Shown here piece by piece: positions 15,831 to 22,254 of a DNA stretch of 24,992 nt. This DNA comes from an uncultured Lachnospiraceae bacterium (GTDB taxonomy: Bacteria > Bacillota > Clostridia > Lachnospirales > Lachnospiraceae): positions 1-24,992 of the forward strand of contig CAJTZB010000014.1 of NCBI GenBank assembly GCA_910583815.1, in the 5' to 3' direction. Every line of letters starts with the position of its first letter. Within the stretch, counting starts at the first letter, position 1. A program made the translations under genes and the position numbers. The notes under the pieces are model-generated. The model ran no database searches. It had not been told where the DNA came from and saw only the letters and a list, made by a program, of their open reading frames with translations.

Positions 15831-16847
15831 ATGAAAAATGCATTAATCACCGGAATTACCGGACAGGACGGTTCTTATTTGGCGGAGCTTTTATTGGAGA
15901 AAGGGTACAATGTTTATGGACTAATGAGAAGAAAAAGTACGTTGGACTATGGAAATGTGGAACACATTAAGGACAAAATTCAGTTTATTTATGCTGATAT
16001 GACAGATGTTATTTCCCTTATTAATGCGATGAGGATTTCTAATGCAGATGAAGTATATAACCTTGCGGCGCAGTCTTTTGTTGCGACAAGCTGGGAGCAG
16101 CCGATTGCCACGGCAGAAATTGATGCGTTAGGCGTGACAAATATGTTAGAAGCAATTCGTGTGGTAAAGCCAAAAGCGCGTTTCTATCAGGCGTCTACAA
16201 GTGAGATGTTTGGTTTGGTTCAGGAGATTCCGCAGAAAGAGACAACGCCTTTTTATCCACGCAGCCCATACGGAGTAGCCAAAGTATATGGGCACTGGAT
16301 TACAAAAAACTATAGAGAAAGTTACGGTATGTTTGCGTGCAGCGGTATTTTGTTTAATCATGAGAGCGAACGCAGAGGACTGGAGTTTGTGACAAGGAAA
16401 ATTACAGATGCCGTAGCAAAAATTAAGTTTGGGCTGCAGGATCACATTGAGCTTGGCAATCTGAATTCTAAGCGTGACTGGGGGCATTCGGCAGACTACG
16501 TATATGCGATGTGGCTGATGCTTCAGCAGGAATCGCCGGATGACTATGTGATTGCGACAAATGAAACACGTACAGTAAGAGAATTTGTGGAAATTGCATT
16601 TGAGCATATCGGCATTACGTTAGAGTGGAGAGGAACCGGTGTAGAAGAAGTGGGTCTGGATGCAGCAATTGGTAAGACGTTGGTTAAAATAAACCCTAAG
16701 TTTTTCCGTCCTGCAGAGGTTGATATTTTGCTTGGGGATTGCAGTAAGGCAGAAAAGAGGCTGGGCTGGAAGAGGGAAGTTTCTTTTAAAGAACTGGTAC
16801 AGCGCATGGTAGACCATGATATTGCGTTGATTGAAAAGACATTGTAG
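15831..16847 (+). CDS. gmd: GDP-mannose 4,6-dehydratase
   Basis: The enzyme converts GDP-D-mannose to GDP-4-keto-6-deoxy-D-mannose with tightly bound NADP. Motifs are ITGITGQDGSYLAELLLEKG (nucleotide binding), NLAAQSFVATSWEQP, STSEMFG with the catalytic serine/threonine region, PYGVAK with Tyr147 and Lys151, LFNHESERRGLEFVTRKI and ELGNLNSKRDWGHSADYV. At 338 residues it has the normal family length. AAAGGAG lies shortly before the ATG. It is the last gene of the operon; a hairpin follows nine bases after the stop. Together with ManC and the Rmd-like enzyme it completes a route from mannose-1-phosphate to GDP-D-rhamnose. Confidence 0.97.
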   Translation: MKNALITGITGQDGSYLAELLLEKGYNVYGLMRRKSTLDYGNVEHIKDKIQFIYADMTDVISLINAMRISNADEVYNLAAQSFVATSWEQPIATAEIDALGVTNMLEAIRVVKPKARFYQASTSEMFGLVQEIPQKETTPFYPRSPYGVAKVYGHWITKNYRESYGMFACSGILFNHESERRGLEFVTRKITDAVAKIKFGLQDHIELGNLNSKRDWGHSADYVYAMWLMLQQESPDDYVIATNETRTVREFVEIAFEHIGITLEWRGTGVEEVGLDAAIGKTLVKINPKFFRPAEVDILLGDCSKAEKRLGWKREVSFKELVQRMVDHDIALIEKTL

Positions 16848-16856
16848 GGATTCAGT

Positions 16857-16916
16857 AATAGGATTTCTGTGATCATTATCTTTATCACAGGAGTCCTATT
16901 ATTGATATTCTGTTTT
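16857..16916 (+). terminator. Hairpin at the end of the glycan operon
   Basis: AATAGGATTTCTGTGAT at 16857-16873 pairs over 17 positions, with some G-T pairs, with ATCACAGGAGTCCTATT at 16884-16900. The T run (16912-16916) is short and a few bases away, so this is a less than perfect intrinsic terminator. The rest of the gap up to the next promoter (about 135 bases) is AT-rich, and I see no gene in it. Confidence 0.65.
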
Positions 16917-17051
16917 TGTGCAGAAACTTTCAGAGTATCTGATAATCCATCCAAGTCAGGATGTCAGAAATTTTTTTGGTTGTTTAAAGATGTGAAAAAG
17001 GCGCGATTATTTCAAGTAAATAAGTTTGTACAAAATTCTTCCAATTACGCC

Positions 17052-17080
17052 TTGACGATTTGCAAAATTTTCTATATAAT
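17052..17080 (+). promoter_or_regulatory. Sigma-A promoter of the sigma-factor gene
   Basis: TTGACG at 17052-17057 and TATAAT at 17075-17080 are 17 bases apart. The transcript would start near 17087, about 50 bases before the sigma-factor ATG. Confidence 0.85.
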
Positions 17081-17136
17081 AAAGCTGTACAATAAAAATA
17101 TGTCGAAATTACAATAACGGAAGAAGAAGGTGTCAG

Positions 17137-17703
17137 ATGATGCTGAAAGAGATTCCCAACTTGGCGAATAATATAAAAGCCAAAGAAAAACTGGAACTGC
17201 TTTACCAGCTATATGTGACAAGGCTGCTATATACAGCAAAGGGAATTCTGAAAAACTCGTATGATGCCGAAGGAGTTGTACAGTCTGCATTTATAAAAGT
17301 AATGTATATTCTGGATGAGATTGAAAATCCAGAGGAAAAAAGAACTTATGCGCTTCTTACCACAATTGTAAAGAACCTGTGTTACGACCATATCAGAAAA
17401 CGGAAATACGAAGAGCTGGTGGATTTCGATGAAGCGCAGTGGGATATGGCAGATACAAGGTCGCCGGAACAGATTTATGTGGAGAAAGAAGAAGAACTGG
17501 AGTTTAGGGACTTTATTCAGGCAATGCCTGAAAAATACAGGGCGCCGATGCTGCTTCATTATGTCCATGAACTGTCAGTCAAAGAAGTTGCAGAGGTTCT
17601 TGGAATCACACAGAATCTTGCAAGTGTGCGGCTGTCTCGCGGAAGAAAATATATGCTTGACGTAATAGAAAAATCAGGAAACATGATAAATGAAATAAGC
17701 TGA
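17137..17703 (+). CDS. ECF-type RNA polymerase sigma factor
   Basis: The 188-residue product has region 2 (about 20-95: YQLYVTRLLYTAKGILKNS, VVQSAFIKVMYIL, LTTIVKNLCYDHIRKRK) and region 4 (about 125-180: MPEKYRAPMLLHYVHELSVKEVAEVLGI shortened, then ASVRLSRGRKYML). Region 3 is absent, as in the extracytoplasmic-function group. GAAGG at 17126-17130 precedes two adjacent ATG codons (17137 and 17140); either could be used. ECF genes usually sit next to an anti-sigma gene, but here the next gene is rmuC and no membrane anti-sigma is seen on either side. A housekeeping-like promoter drives it. Its target promoters cannot be predicted from the window. Confidence 0.88.
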   Translation: MMLKEIPNLANNIKAKEKLELLYQLYVTRLLYTAKGILKNSYDAEGVVQSAFIKVMYILDEIENPEEKRTYALLTTIVKNLCYDHIRKRKYEELVDFDEAQWDMADTRSPEQIYVEKEEELEFRDFIQAMPEKYRAPMLLHYVHELSVKEVAEVLGITQNLASVRLSRGRKYMLDVIEKSGNMINEIS

Positions 17704-17706
17704 AGA

Positions 17707-17812
17707 GGCTGTTGCAAAGTATAGAAGCTATGTAAAATGCAGTGTTCCGAACATTTGGAGATACTGTATTTGGCATAAAGCGGATGTTTTGCAGCAGTCC
17801 TTTCTTATTTTG
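17707..17812 (+). terminator. Structured 3' region, probable terminator of the sigma-factor gene
   Basis: GGCTGTTGCAAA at 17707-17718 pairs with TTTGCAGCAGTC at 17788-17799, including two G-T pairs, and encloses a second hairpin (AATGCAGT 17736-17743 with ACTGTATT 17763-17770). A T-rich stretch follows at 17801-17810. It is unusually long for a simple terminator. Confidence 0.45.
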
Positions 17813-17871
17813 CAGAATTTGGGCAAAAGTAAAACCAGAGTATTGTTTGTAGTATTATTAGGAGGGCTAAA

Positions 17872-19194
17872 ATGGAAACTGCTATATTTGTGTGCTGTAT
17901 TATAATGCTTATTCTGCTTCTCATTTTGCTGCTGAAAACAGGCAAAGCAGAGGGGAAGAAAGAAATGGAGGAACTAAGACGGCAGCTTGATTTCTTGGGC
18001 CAGGATAATGCCAATGCAGCAAAATCCCTGATGGACCAGATGGTTCGGCAGAATGAAAGCATTATCAACCAAATAGTCCGGCAGAATGAAATTATAGTCA
18101 ACCAGATTCTGAATCTGGGGAACAGCCTGAGAGATTCGCAGAATATGCAGCAAGAGCAGCAGCAAAGAAATATCGCAGAGAAGCTTGCAAAGCTGGAGAA
18201 TGATTTCAGTGGCATCCGGGCAGAGATTTTAACGACATTGGATAAGATTCGAAGTACAAATGTGGAAAGCATGGAGAGGCTTAGGAAGGATAATCAGGAC
18301 AGTCTTGATAAAATCAACAACACAGTAAATGAGAAGCTGCAAAAAACGTTGGATGATAAGATTTCTCAGTCCTTTGAGGCGGTCAACAGGCGGCTTGCCG
18401 AGGTATATGAGGGGCTTGGGGAAATGAAAAAAGTAGCTTCTGGTGTTTCGGACCTGAAAAATGTCCTTTCCAATGTCAAGACCCGCGGCATTATGGGAGA
18501 AATTCAGCTGGCAGCGATTCTGGATGAGATTCTTGCGCCGGAACAGTACGGAGAGCAGGTCTGCGTAGTTTCCGGCAGTAGCGAGAAGGTGGATTTTGCA
18601 GTGAAGCTTCCGGGTATGGAGGACGGAGAATGTGTCTATCTTCCGATTGATGCGAAGTTTCCGGGTGATACGTATGCAAATCTTCTTGCGGCATATGAGT
18701 CAGGCGACCCGAACGAACTGAAACTAAAGAGGGCAGCATTGGAAAACGAAATCAAGCGCTGTGCGAAAGGAATCCAGAGCAAGTACATTGTTCCGCCGCA
18801 TACGACGGACTTTGCAATTATGTTCCTTCCGTTTGAAGGGCTGTATGCAGAGGTTGTAAATATGGGGCTTGTGGAAGTCCTGCAAAGAAACTATAAGGTG
18901 AATATTGCGGGGCCGTCAACAATGGCAGCGATGCTAAACAGCCTGCAGATGGGATTCCGGACGCTTGCGATTCAGAAAAAGAGCGGAGAAGTCTGGAAGA
19001 TACTAGAGGCAGCCAAGAAAGAATTTGTTACATTTGAAACGGTACTGAATAATACAAGAAACCGTTTGCGGCAGGCGGATGAGGAACTGGACAAGCTGAT
19101 TGGCACCCGCACAAGGGCAATCAACCGAAAACTGAGGACAGTGTCGGAACTGGATGCCGAAGAGGATTCGGCGGAAGTGTTAGAGATAGAGTAG
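17872..19194 (+). CDS. rmuC: DNA recombination protein RmuC
   Basis: The 440-residue product has an N-terminal membrane segment (about 4-22), a long coiled coil (about 27-165, with repeated QNE/NQI heptads such as MVRQNESIINQIVRQNE), and the RmuC domain (about 190-420). Domain marks are VKTRGIMGEIQLAAILDEIL, VDFAVKLPG, PIDAKFPGDTYANLL, YIVPPHTTDFAIMFLPFEGL and AGPSTMAAMLNSLQMGFRTL. The family is nuclease-like and limits DNA inversions in E. coli; its biochemical activity is not firmly established. GGAGG lies six bases before the ATG. It has a strong terminator and is probably monocistronic or weakly linked to the sigma gene. Confidence 0.94.
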   Translation: METAIFVCCIIMLILLLILLLKTGKAEGKKEMEELRRQLDFLGQDNANAAKSLMDQMVRQNESIINQIVRQNEIIVNQILNLGNSLRDSQNMQQEQQQRNIAEKLAKLENDFSGIRAEILTTLDKIRSTNVESMERLRKDNQDSLDKINNTVNEKLQKTLDDKISQSFEAVNRRLAEVYEGLGEMKKVASGVSDLKNVLSNVKTRGIMGEIQLAAILDEILAPEQYGEQVCVVSGSSEKVDFAVKLPGMEDGECVYLPIDAKFPGDTYANLLAAYESGDPNELKLKRAALENEIKRCAKGIQSKYIVPPHTTDFAIMFLPFEGLYAEVVNMGLVEVLQRNYKVNIAGPSTMAAMLNSLQMGFRTLAIQKKSGEVWKILEAAKKEFVTFETVLNNTRNRLRQADEELDKLIGTRTRAINRKLRTVSELDAEEDSAEVLEIE

Positions 19195-19234
19195 GAAGTA
19201 TACTTTTATAGAATGACGGCAGGATAGATGCTTG

Positions 19235-19273
19235 AAAGCCGGGAAACGCGATTTCTGCGCTTTCCGGCTTTTT
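19235..19273 (+). terminator. Intrinsic terminator of rmuC
   Basis: AAAGCCGGGAAACGCG at 19235-19250 pairs with the CGC-TTTC-CGGCTTT arm ending near 19271, followed by T residues to 19273. It lies between the convergent rmuC and degV genes; on the opposite strand the T run is short, so its effect there is less certain. Confidence 0.85.
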
Positions 19274-19281
19274 GCATATAC

Positions 19282-20130
19282 TTATTTCTTAAAAAACGCT
19301 ACTGCAATTGCACCCGGCCCAATATGTGTGCCGATAGTGCTGCCAATAGGAAAAGAAGGAATATCCTCTGTCTGTCCGTTCCAAAGGACTTCGCTGTCAG
19401 AAATATATTTTTTCAGCATAAAGTCATCAAGACCGGAATAAGCGGTTGTGTAAGGCATGGAAAAATCAATGCCTCCCGCCTCCTGTACCATTTTCATCAG
19501 AAGATTGTTTCCAACTTTGGAACCTCGTGCTTTTCCAAGCAGTTTGACTTCGCCGTCCACAACGCTGATGACTGGCTTAATGCCGAGCTTTTCACCGGCA
19601 AAAGCGACGAGTGGGGAGATTCTTCCGCCTTTTTTTAAGTATTCCAGTGTTCCAAGCAGGGCAAGCAGGCAGATATTTTCCTTGTTTGATTCAAGGGCAT
19701 CTGCAATTTCTGCGGCGCCAAGGCCCTGTTCCCTTAAGCGGACTGCGTACTCAATTAAAAGCCGCTCTCCGATGCAGGCATTTTTACTGTCTACGACAAA
19801 TACCCGGTCAGAGTAGTCGGCAGCTGCCTGAACCGCACTGAAGTATGTACCGGAGAGTTTGGAAGAAATCGTAATAATCAAAAGGTCATCCCCTTGTTCC
19901 AGTACCTCCGTAATGACCTCTTCAAAGCGATAAGGGGTGATTTGGCTTGTTTTTGGCAAAACATCGGACTCAATCAGCTTTTGGAAAAATTCTTTTGCTG
20001 TCAGGTCCACGCCATCAAGGTAGTGTTCTTTGCCCCATTGGATTTCCATTGGGAGAAATATCAGGTTTTTCTGTTCTGCTTCCTTCTTTGTAATATCCGA
20101 AGCGGAATCAATTGCTATTCTTACAGACAT
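19282..20130 (-). CDS. DegV family fatty-acid-binding protein (FakB-like)
   Basis: The ATG at 20130 is chosen because GGAGG (complement of 20136-20140) lies five bases upstream and the family start MSVRIAIDSASDIT follows; the frame continues upstream without a better start. The product is about 282 residues. Motifs are DSASDIT, KTSQITPYRF (lipid-headgroup Ser/Thr region), TISSKLSGTYFSA, DSKNACIGE, GTLEYLKKGGRISPL and IGSTIGTHIGPGAIAVAFF. DegV proteins bind one fatty acid; the FakB members present it to the kinase FakA for phosphorylation. No fakA is in the window. The gene overlaps the end of the MarR-type gene by 23 bases, so the two are coexpressed. Confidence 0.92.
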   Translation of the reverse strand: MSVRIAIDSASDITKKEAEQKNLIFLPMEIQWGKEHYLDGVDLTAKEFFQKLIESDVLPKTSQITPYRFEEVITEVLEQGDDLLIITISSKLSGTYFSAVQAAADYSDRVFVVDSKNACIGERLLIEYAVRLREQGLGAAEIADALESNKENICLLALLGTLEYLKKGGRISPLVAFAGEKLGIKPVISVVDGEVKLLGKARGSKVGNNLLMKMVQEAGGIDFSMPYTTAYSGLDDFMLKKYISDSEVLWNGQTEDIPSFPIGSTIGTHIGPGAIAVAFFKK

Positions 20131-20605
20131 AGATACCTCCATTTTCACTGTTAGTTGTTTCTTCTGAATCAAGATAATGTTTTAAGTTGCCTGCTATCAG
20201 GCGCAGGCAAGAGTAGAACCGTTCACGTTCTTCCTCTGTCAGCCCTGCGCCTCCAATCGCAAGGAATTCCGAGATTTTTTCGTTGATATAGCAGGCTGTC
20301 GCTTTTCCTTTCTCCGTCAGAAGAAGTTTAGCACGATATTCCCTTTTGCCGCTGCCACCGGCGCTCCGGATAAGTAAAAGTGCCTCAAGTTCTGCAATGG
20401 AACGAGAGATAGCTGCTTTGTCTTCATGGCATAGTGAAGAGAGTTCAGCACCAGTCAGGCCGTCAGGATGTTTTCCCAGATAGTAAAGGCACATAGTATG
20501 TGTTCCCTTTAAGCCGATTTCCTGCATCTCTGAGGATTTTATTTTTTGGATGGCGCGGTTTAGCTGCGCAACAGTATGGGCAAAAGTTTCAAAGCGGTCT
20601 TCCAT
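20108..20605 (-). CDS. MarR-family transcriptional regulator
   Basis: The 165-residue product has the MarR winged-helix fold: an N-terminal dimerisation helix, LKGTHTMCLYYLGKHPDGLTGAEL shortened here, LCHEDKAAISRSIAELEALLLI (recognition helix), the wing around GSGKREYRAKLLLTEKG and C-terminal helices. AGGAG lies before the ATG on the minus strand. It overlaps degV. Two palindromes in its own promoter region match the usual MarR operator form, so autoregulation is likely. Coupling with a FakB-like gene suggests a fatty-acid-responsive role similar to FabT, but the ligand is unknown. Confidence 0.92.
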   Translation of the reverse strand: MEDRFETFAHTVAQLNRAIQKIKSSEMQEIGLKGTHTMCLYYLGKHPDGLTGAELSSLCHEDKAAISRSIAELEALLLIRSAGGSGKREYRAKLLLTEKGKATACYINEKISEFLAIGGAGLTEEERERFYSCLRLIAGNLKHYLDSEETTNSENGGIYVCKNSN

Positions 20606-20637
20606 AAGCAGCTCCTGTTTTGGTCCTGTAGCAGTTT

Positions 20638-20666
20638 TTTATAAATAAGAGATGTTGATTCATCAA
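20638..20666 (-). promoter_or_regulatory. Promoter P2 of the MarR-degV operon
   Basis: On the minus strand TTGATG (complement of 20661-20666) and TATAAA (complement of 20638-20643) are separated by 17 bases. The -35 lies inside palindrome 20653-20668. Confidence 0.68.
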
Positions 20667-20668
20667 CA
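20653..20668. promoter_or_regulatory. Palindromic operator 1, probable MarR binding site
   Basis: TGTTGATTCATCAACA has perfect 7-base arms around a two-base centre. It covers the -35 of P2 and lies downstream of P1. Confidence 0.7.
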
Positions 20669-20673
20669 ATGGC

Positions 20674-20702
20674 AGTTTATCAAAAAGATGTTGATTTGTC
20701 AA
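20674..20702 (-). promoter_or_regulatory. Promoter P1 of the MarR-degV operon
   Basis: On the minus strand a consensus TTGACA (complement of 20697-20702) and TAAACT (complement of 20674-20679) are separated by 17 bases. The -35 is part of palindrome 20689-20704. The -10 is weaker than that of P2. Confidence 0.55.
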
Positions 20703-20704
20703 CA
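20689..20704. promoter_or_regulatory. Palindromic operator 2, probable MarR binding site
   Basis: TGTTGATTTGTCAACA has the same outer arms as operator 1 with one mismatched inner pair. It covers the -35 of P1, and its start is 36 bases from that of operator 1. A further half site TGTTGA at 20713-20718 overlaps the -35 of the divergent yicC promoter. Confidence 0.7.
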
Positions 20705-20714
20705 ATATCTTTTG

Positions 20715-20743
20715 TTGACGAGCAGGAAAAAATCATCTATAAT
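20715..20743 (+). promoter_or_regulatory. Sigma-A promoter of the yicC-remA-rpoZ-lepB operon
   Basis: TTGACG at 20715-20720 and TATAAT at 20738-20743 are 17 bases apart. The leader of about 85 bases holds a hairpin at 20749-20778 (AGGAAAGTGC with GCATTTCCT) and a short stem ACTGC-TTTT-GCAGT at 20798-20811 followed by four T residues, which may act as a weak attenuator. Confidence 0.87.
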
Positions 20744-20836
20744 AAATTAGGAAAGTGCCGATTCAATCAGCATTTCCTTAAGTGTACATAAAGAGAGACT
20801 GCTTTTGCAGTTTTTCTGAGCGAGAGAGGTGCCGCG

Positions 20837-21715
20837 ATGATGAAAAGTATGACTGGCTTTGGAAGATTTGAATTCTCCAATGCAGAACGCAAGATTACGA
20901 TAGAAATGAAATCAGTAAATCACAGATATAGTGAGATTTCTATCCGTATGCCAAAGAAGCTGAATTATTTTGAAGCAGGCATCCGCAACCTGTTAAAGCA
21001 GTATATCAGCAGGGGAAAGGTGGACGTGTTTCTTACCTATGAGGATATGTCCGAAGGAAAGACATGTGTTAAGTATAACGAGGACATTGCGCGGGAATAC
21101 CTTCAATATATGCGGCAGATGAGCGAGAGTTTTGGATTGGAGAATGATGTCCGCGTATCAACGCTGGCAAGGTTTCCGGAGGTGCTTATATTAGAAGAGC
21201 AGACAGAGGATGAGCAGGACATCTGGAATGATGTAGAAACCGCAGTCCGTGGCTGCGCAGAGCGTTTTGTAGAGACAAGGGTAGCAGAGGGTGAGAAATT
21301 AAAGAACGACTTGCTGATGAAACTGGACGGCATACTGGATATGGTTGCCCAAATCGAAGAACGTTCTCCCCAAATTGTTGCCGAATACCGCAAAAAGCTG
21401 GAGGGCAAGGTGGCAGAATTGCTTGGTGACACAAAGATAGACGAAGCCGTGCTGGCAACGGAGCTGACGATTTTTGCAGATAAAATCTGTGTGGATGAGG
21501 AAACCGTGCGTCTGCGCGCCCATGTGCAGAATATGCAGGAGACGCTGAATGCAGGGGAAAATATCGGCAGGAAGTTAGACTTCATTGCGCAGGAGATGAA
21601 CCGAGAAGCCAATACTACATTGTCCAAAGCGAATGACATGGATGTTTCCAACATTGCCATCAACTTGAAAACCGAAATTGAGAAAATCCGTGAGCAGATA
21701 CAAAATATTGAATAA
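20837..21715 (+). CDS. yicC: YicC/YloC-family endoribonuclease
   Basis: The 292-residue product starts with the family motif MTGFGR and continues with EMKSVNHRYSEISIRMPKKL (abbreviated domain start), ISRGKVDVFLTYED, and the C-terminal block GRKLDFIAQEMNREANTTLSKAND with SNIAINLKTEIEKIREQIQN. YicC is an endoribonuclease in E. coli; B. subtilis YloC belongs to the same family. The start has two consecutive ATG codons (20837, 20840) behind GAGAGAGGTG. A long open frame on the opposite strand is only its shadow. The gene heads an operon conserved in Firmicutes, with remA one ribosome binding site away. Confidence 0.95.
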   Translation: MMKSMTGFGRFEFSNAERKITIEMKSVNHRYSEISIRMPKKLNYFEAGIRNLLKQYISRGKVDVFLTYEDMSEGKTCVKYNEDIAREYLQYMRQMSESFGLENDVRVSTLARFPEVLILEEQTEDEQDIWNDVETAVRGCAERFVETRVAEGEKLKNDLLMKLDGILDMVAQIEERSPQIVAEYRKKLEGKVAELLGDTKIDEAVLATELTIFADKICVDEETVRLRAHVQNMQETLNAGENIGRKLDFIAQEMNREANTTLSKANDMDVSNIAINLKTEIEKIREQIQNIE

Positions 21716-21730
21716 AGGAGCTTATATGAA

Positions 21731-21973
21731 ATGGAATATTTTGTAAATATCGGCTTTGGGAATATGGTCAATATAAAAAAAGTGCAGAGTATTGTAAGTC
21801 CGGATGCGGCACCGATAAAGCGCATGGTGCAGTCGGCAAAAGACGCAGGAAGCTGCACAGATGCCACTTGTGGAAGAAGATGCAAATCTGTACTTGTCAT
21901 GGACGGCCAAGGTGTGGTATTATCTGCTTTGCTGCCGGAAACAATTGCAGTGCGTGTCAATCAGAACGGATAA
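21731..21973 (+). CDS. remA: RemA-type DNA-binding regulator (DUF370), cysteine-rich variant
   Basis: The 80-residue product fits RemA: FVNIGFGNMVNIKKVQSIVS, PDAAPIKRMVQSAKDAG, DATCGRRCKSVLVMD and VVLSALLPETIAVRV. In B. subtilis RemA activates biofilm-matrix and osmoprotection genes through an oligomeric ring in which the adjacent arginines of the ATYGRRTR motif contact DNA; both arginines are kept here. Three cysteines occur in the SCTDATCGRRC segment, at positions usually occupied by L, Y and T in B. subtilis. AAAGGAG at 21714-21720 lies ten bases before this ATG, while an out-of-frame ATG at 21726, with better spacing, opens a six-codon frame that overlaps the start. Confidence 0.9.
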   Translation: MEYFVNIGFGNMVNIKKVQSIVSPDAAPIKRMVQSAKDAGSCTDATCGRRCKSVLVMDGQGVVLSALLPETIAVRVNQNG

Positions 21974-22011
21974 AAATTTTTTCATTATAAAAAGAAAGAA
22001 GGAGAACAGTT

Positions 22012-22254
22012 ATGTTACATCCATCGTATGCAGAATTGATTCAGTCATTAAACAGTGATGTTGTAGAGGGGGAGGCTCCGGTTGTAAACAGCAGATATTC
22101 TGTTGTTCTGGCTGCTGCAAAAAGGGCAAGGCAGATTATCAATGGTTCCAAGCCTTTGTGCGAAAGCGTCTGCAATAAGCCGTTATCGGTTGCGGTGCAG
22201 GAAATTTATGAAGGCAAGGTAAAAATCGTAGGTGATGAAGAAGAGGAAGCATAA
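22012..22254 (+). CDS. rpoZ: RNA polymerase omega subunit
   Basis: The 80-residue product has the omega pattern: MLHPSYAELIQ at the start, NSRYSVVLAAAKRARQIING in the middle and KPLSVAVQEIYEGKVKI near the end. Omega stabilises the beta-prime subunit. AGAAGGAG precedes the ATG. In many Firmicutes gmk lies between remA and rpoZ; here only 38 bases separate them. The 3' end overlaps the start of lepB by about 20 bases. Confidence 0.92.
   Translation: MLHPSYAELIQSLNSDVVEGEAPVVNSRYSVVLAAAKRARQIINGSKPLCESVCNKPLSVAVQEIYEGKVKIVGDEEEEA

Noticed and set aside
16869..17117. Small hydrophobic open frame in the gap after gmd
   Set aside because: It begins inside the hairpin after gmd, runs through the sigma-factor promoter and has no ribosome binding site. 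It is most likely chance in AT-rich DNA.
18049..18120. Short DNA repeats (CGGCAGAATGAAA-like) within rmuC
   Set aside because: They encode heptads of the coiled coil and are explained by protein structure, not by a mobile or CRISPR repeat.
19228..19638. Plus-strand open frames over the rmuC terminator and the degV 3' end
   Set aside because: They start within the terminator hairpin and run antisense to the conserved DegV gene.
21103..21960. Long open frame (285 codons) on the minus strand opposite yicC
   Set aside because: It is Ser-rich and low in complexity, matches no family, and lies opposite a well-supported gene. It is a reading-frame shadow.
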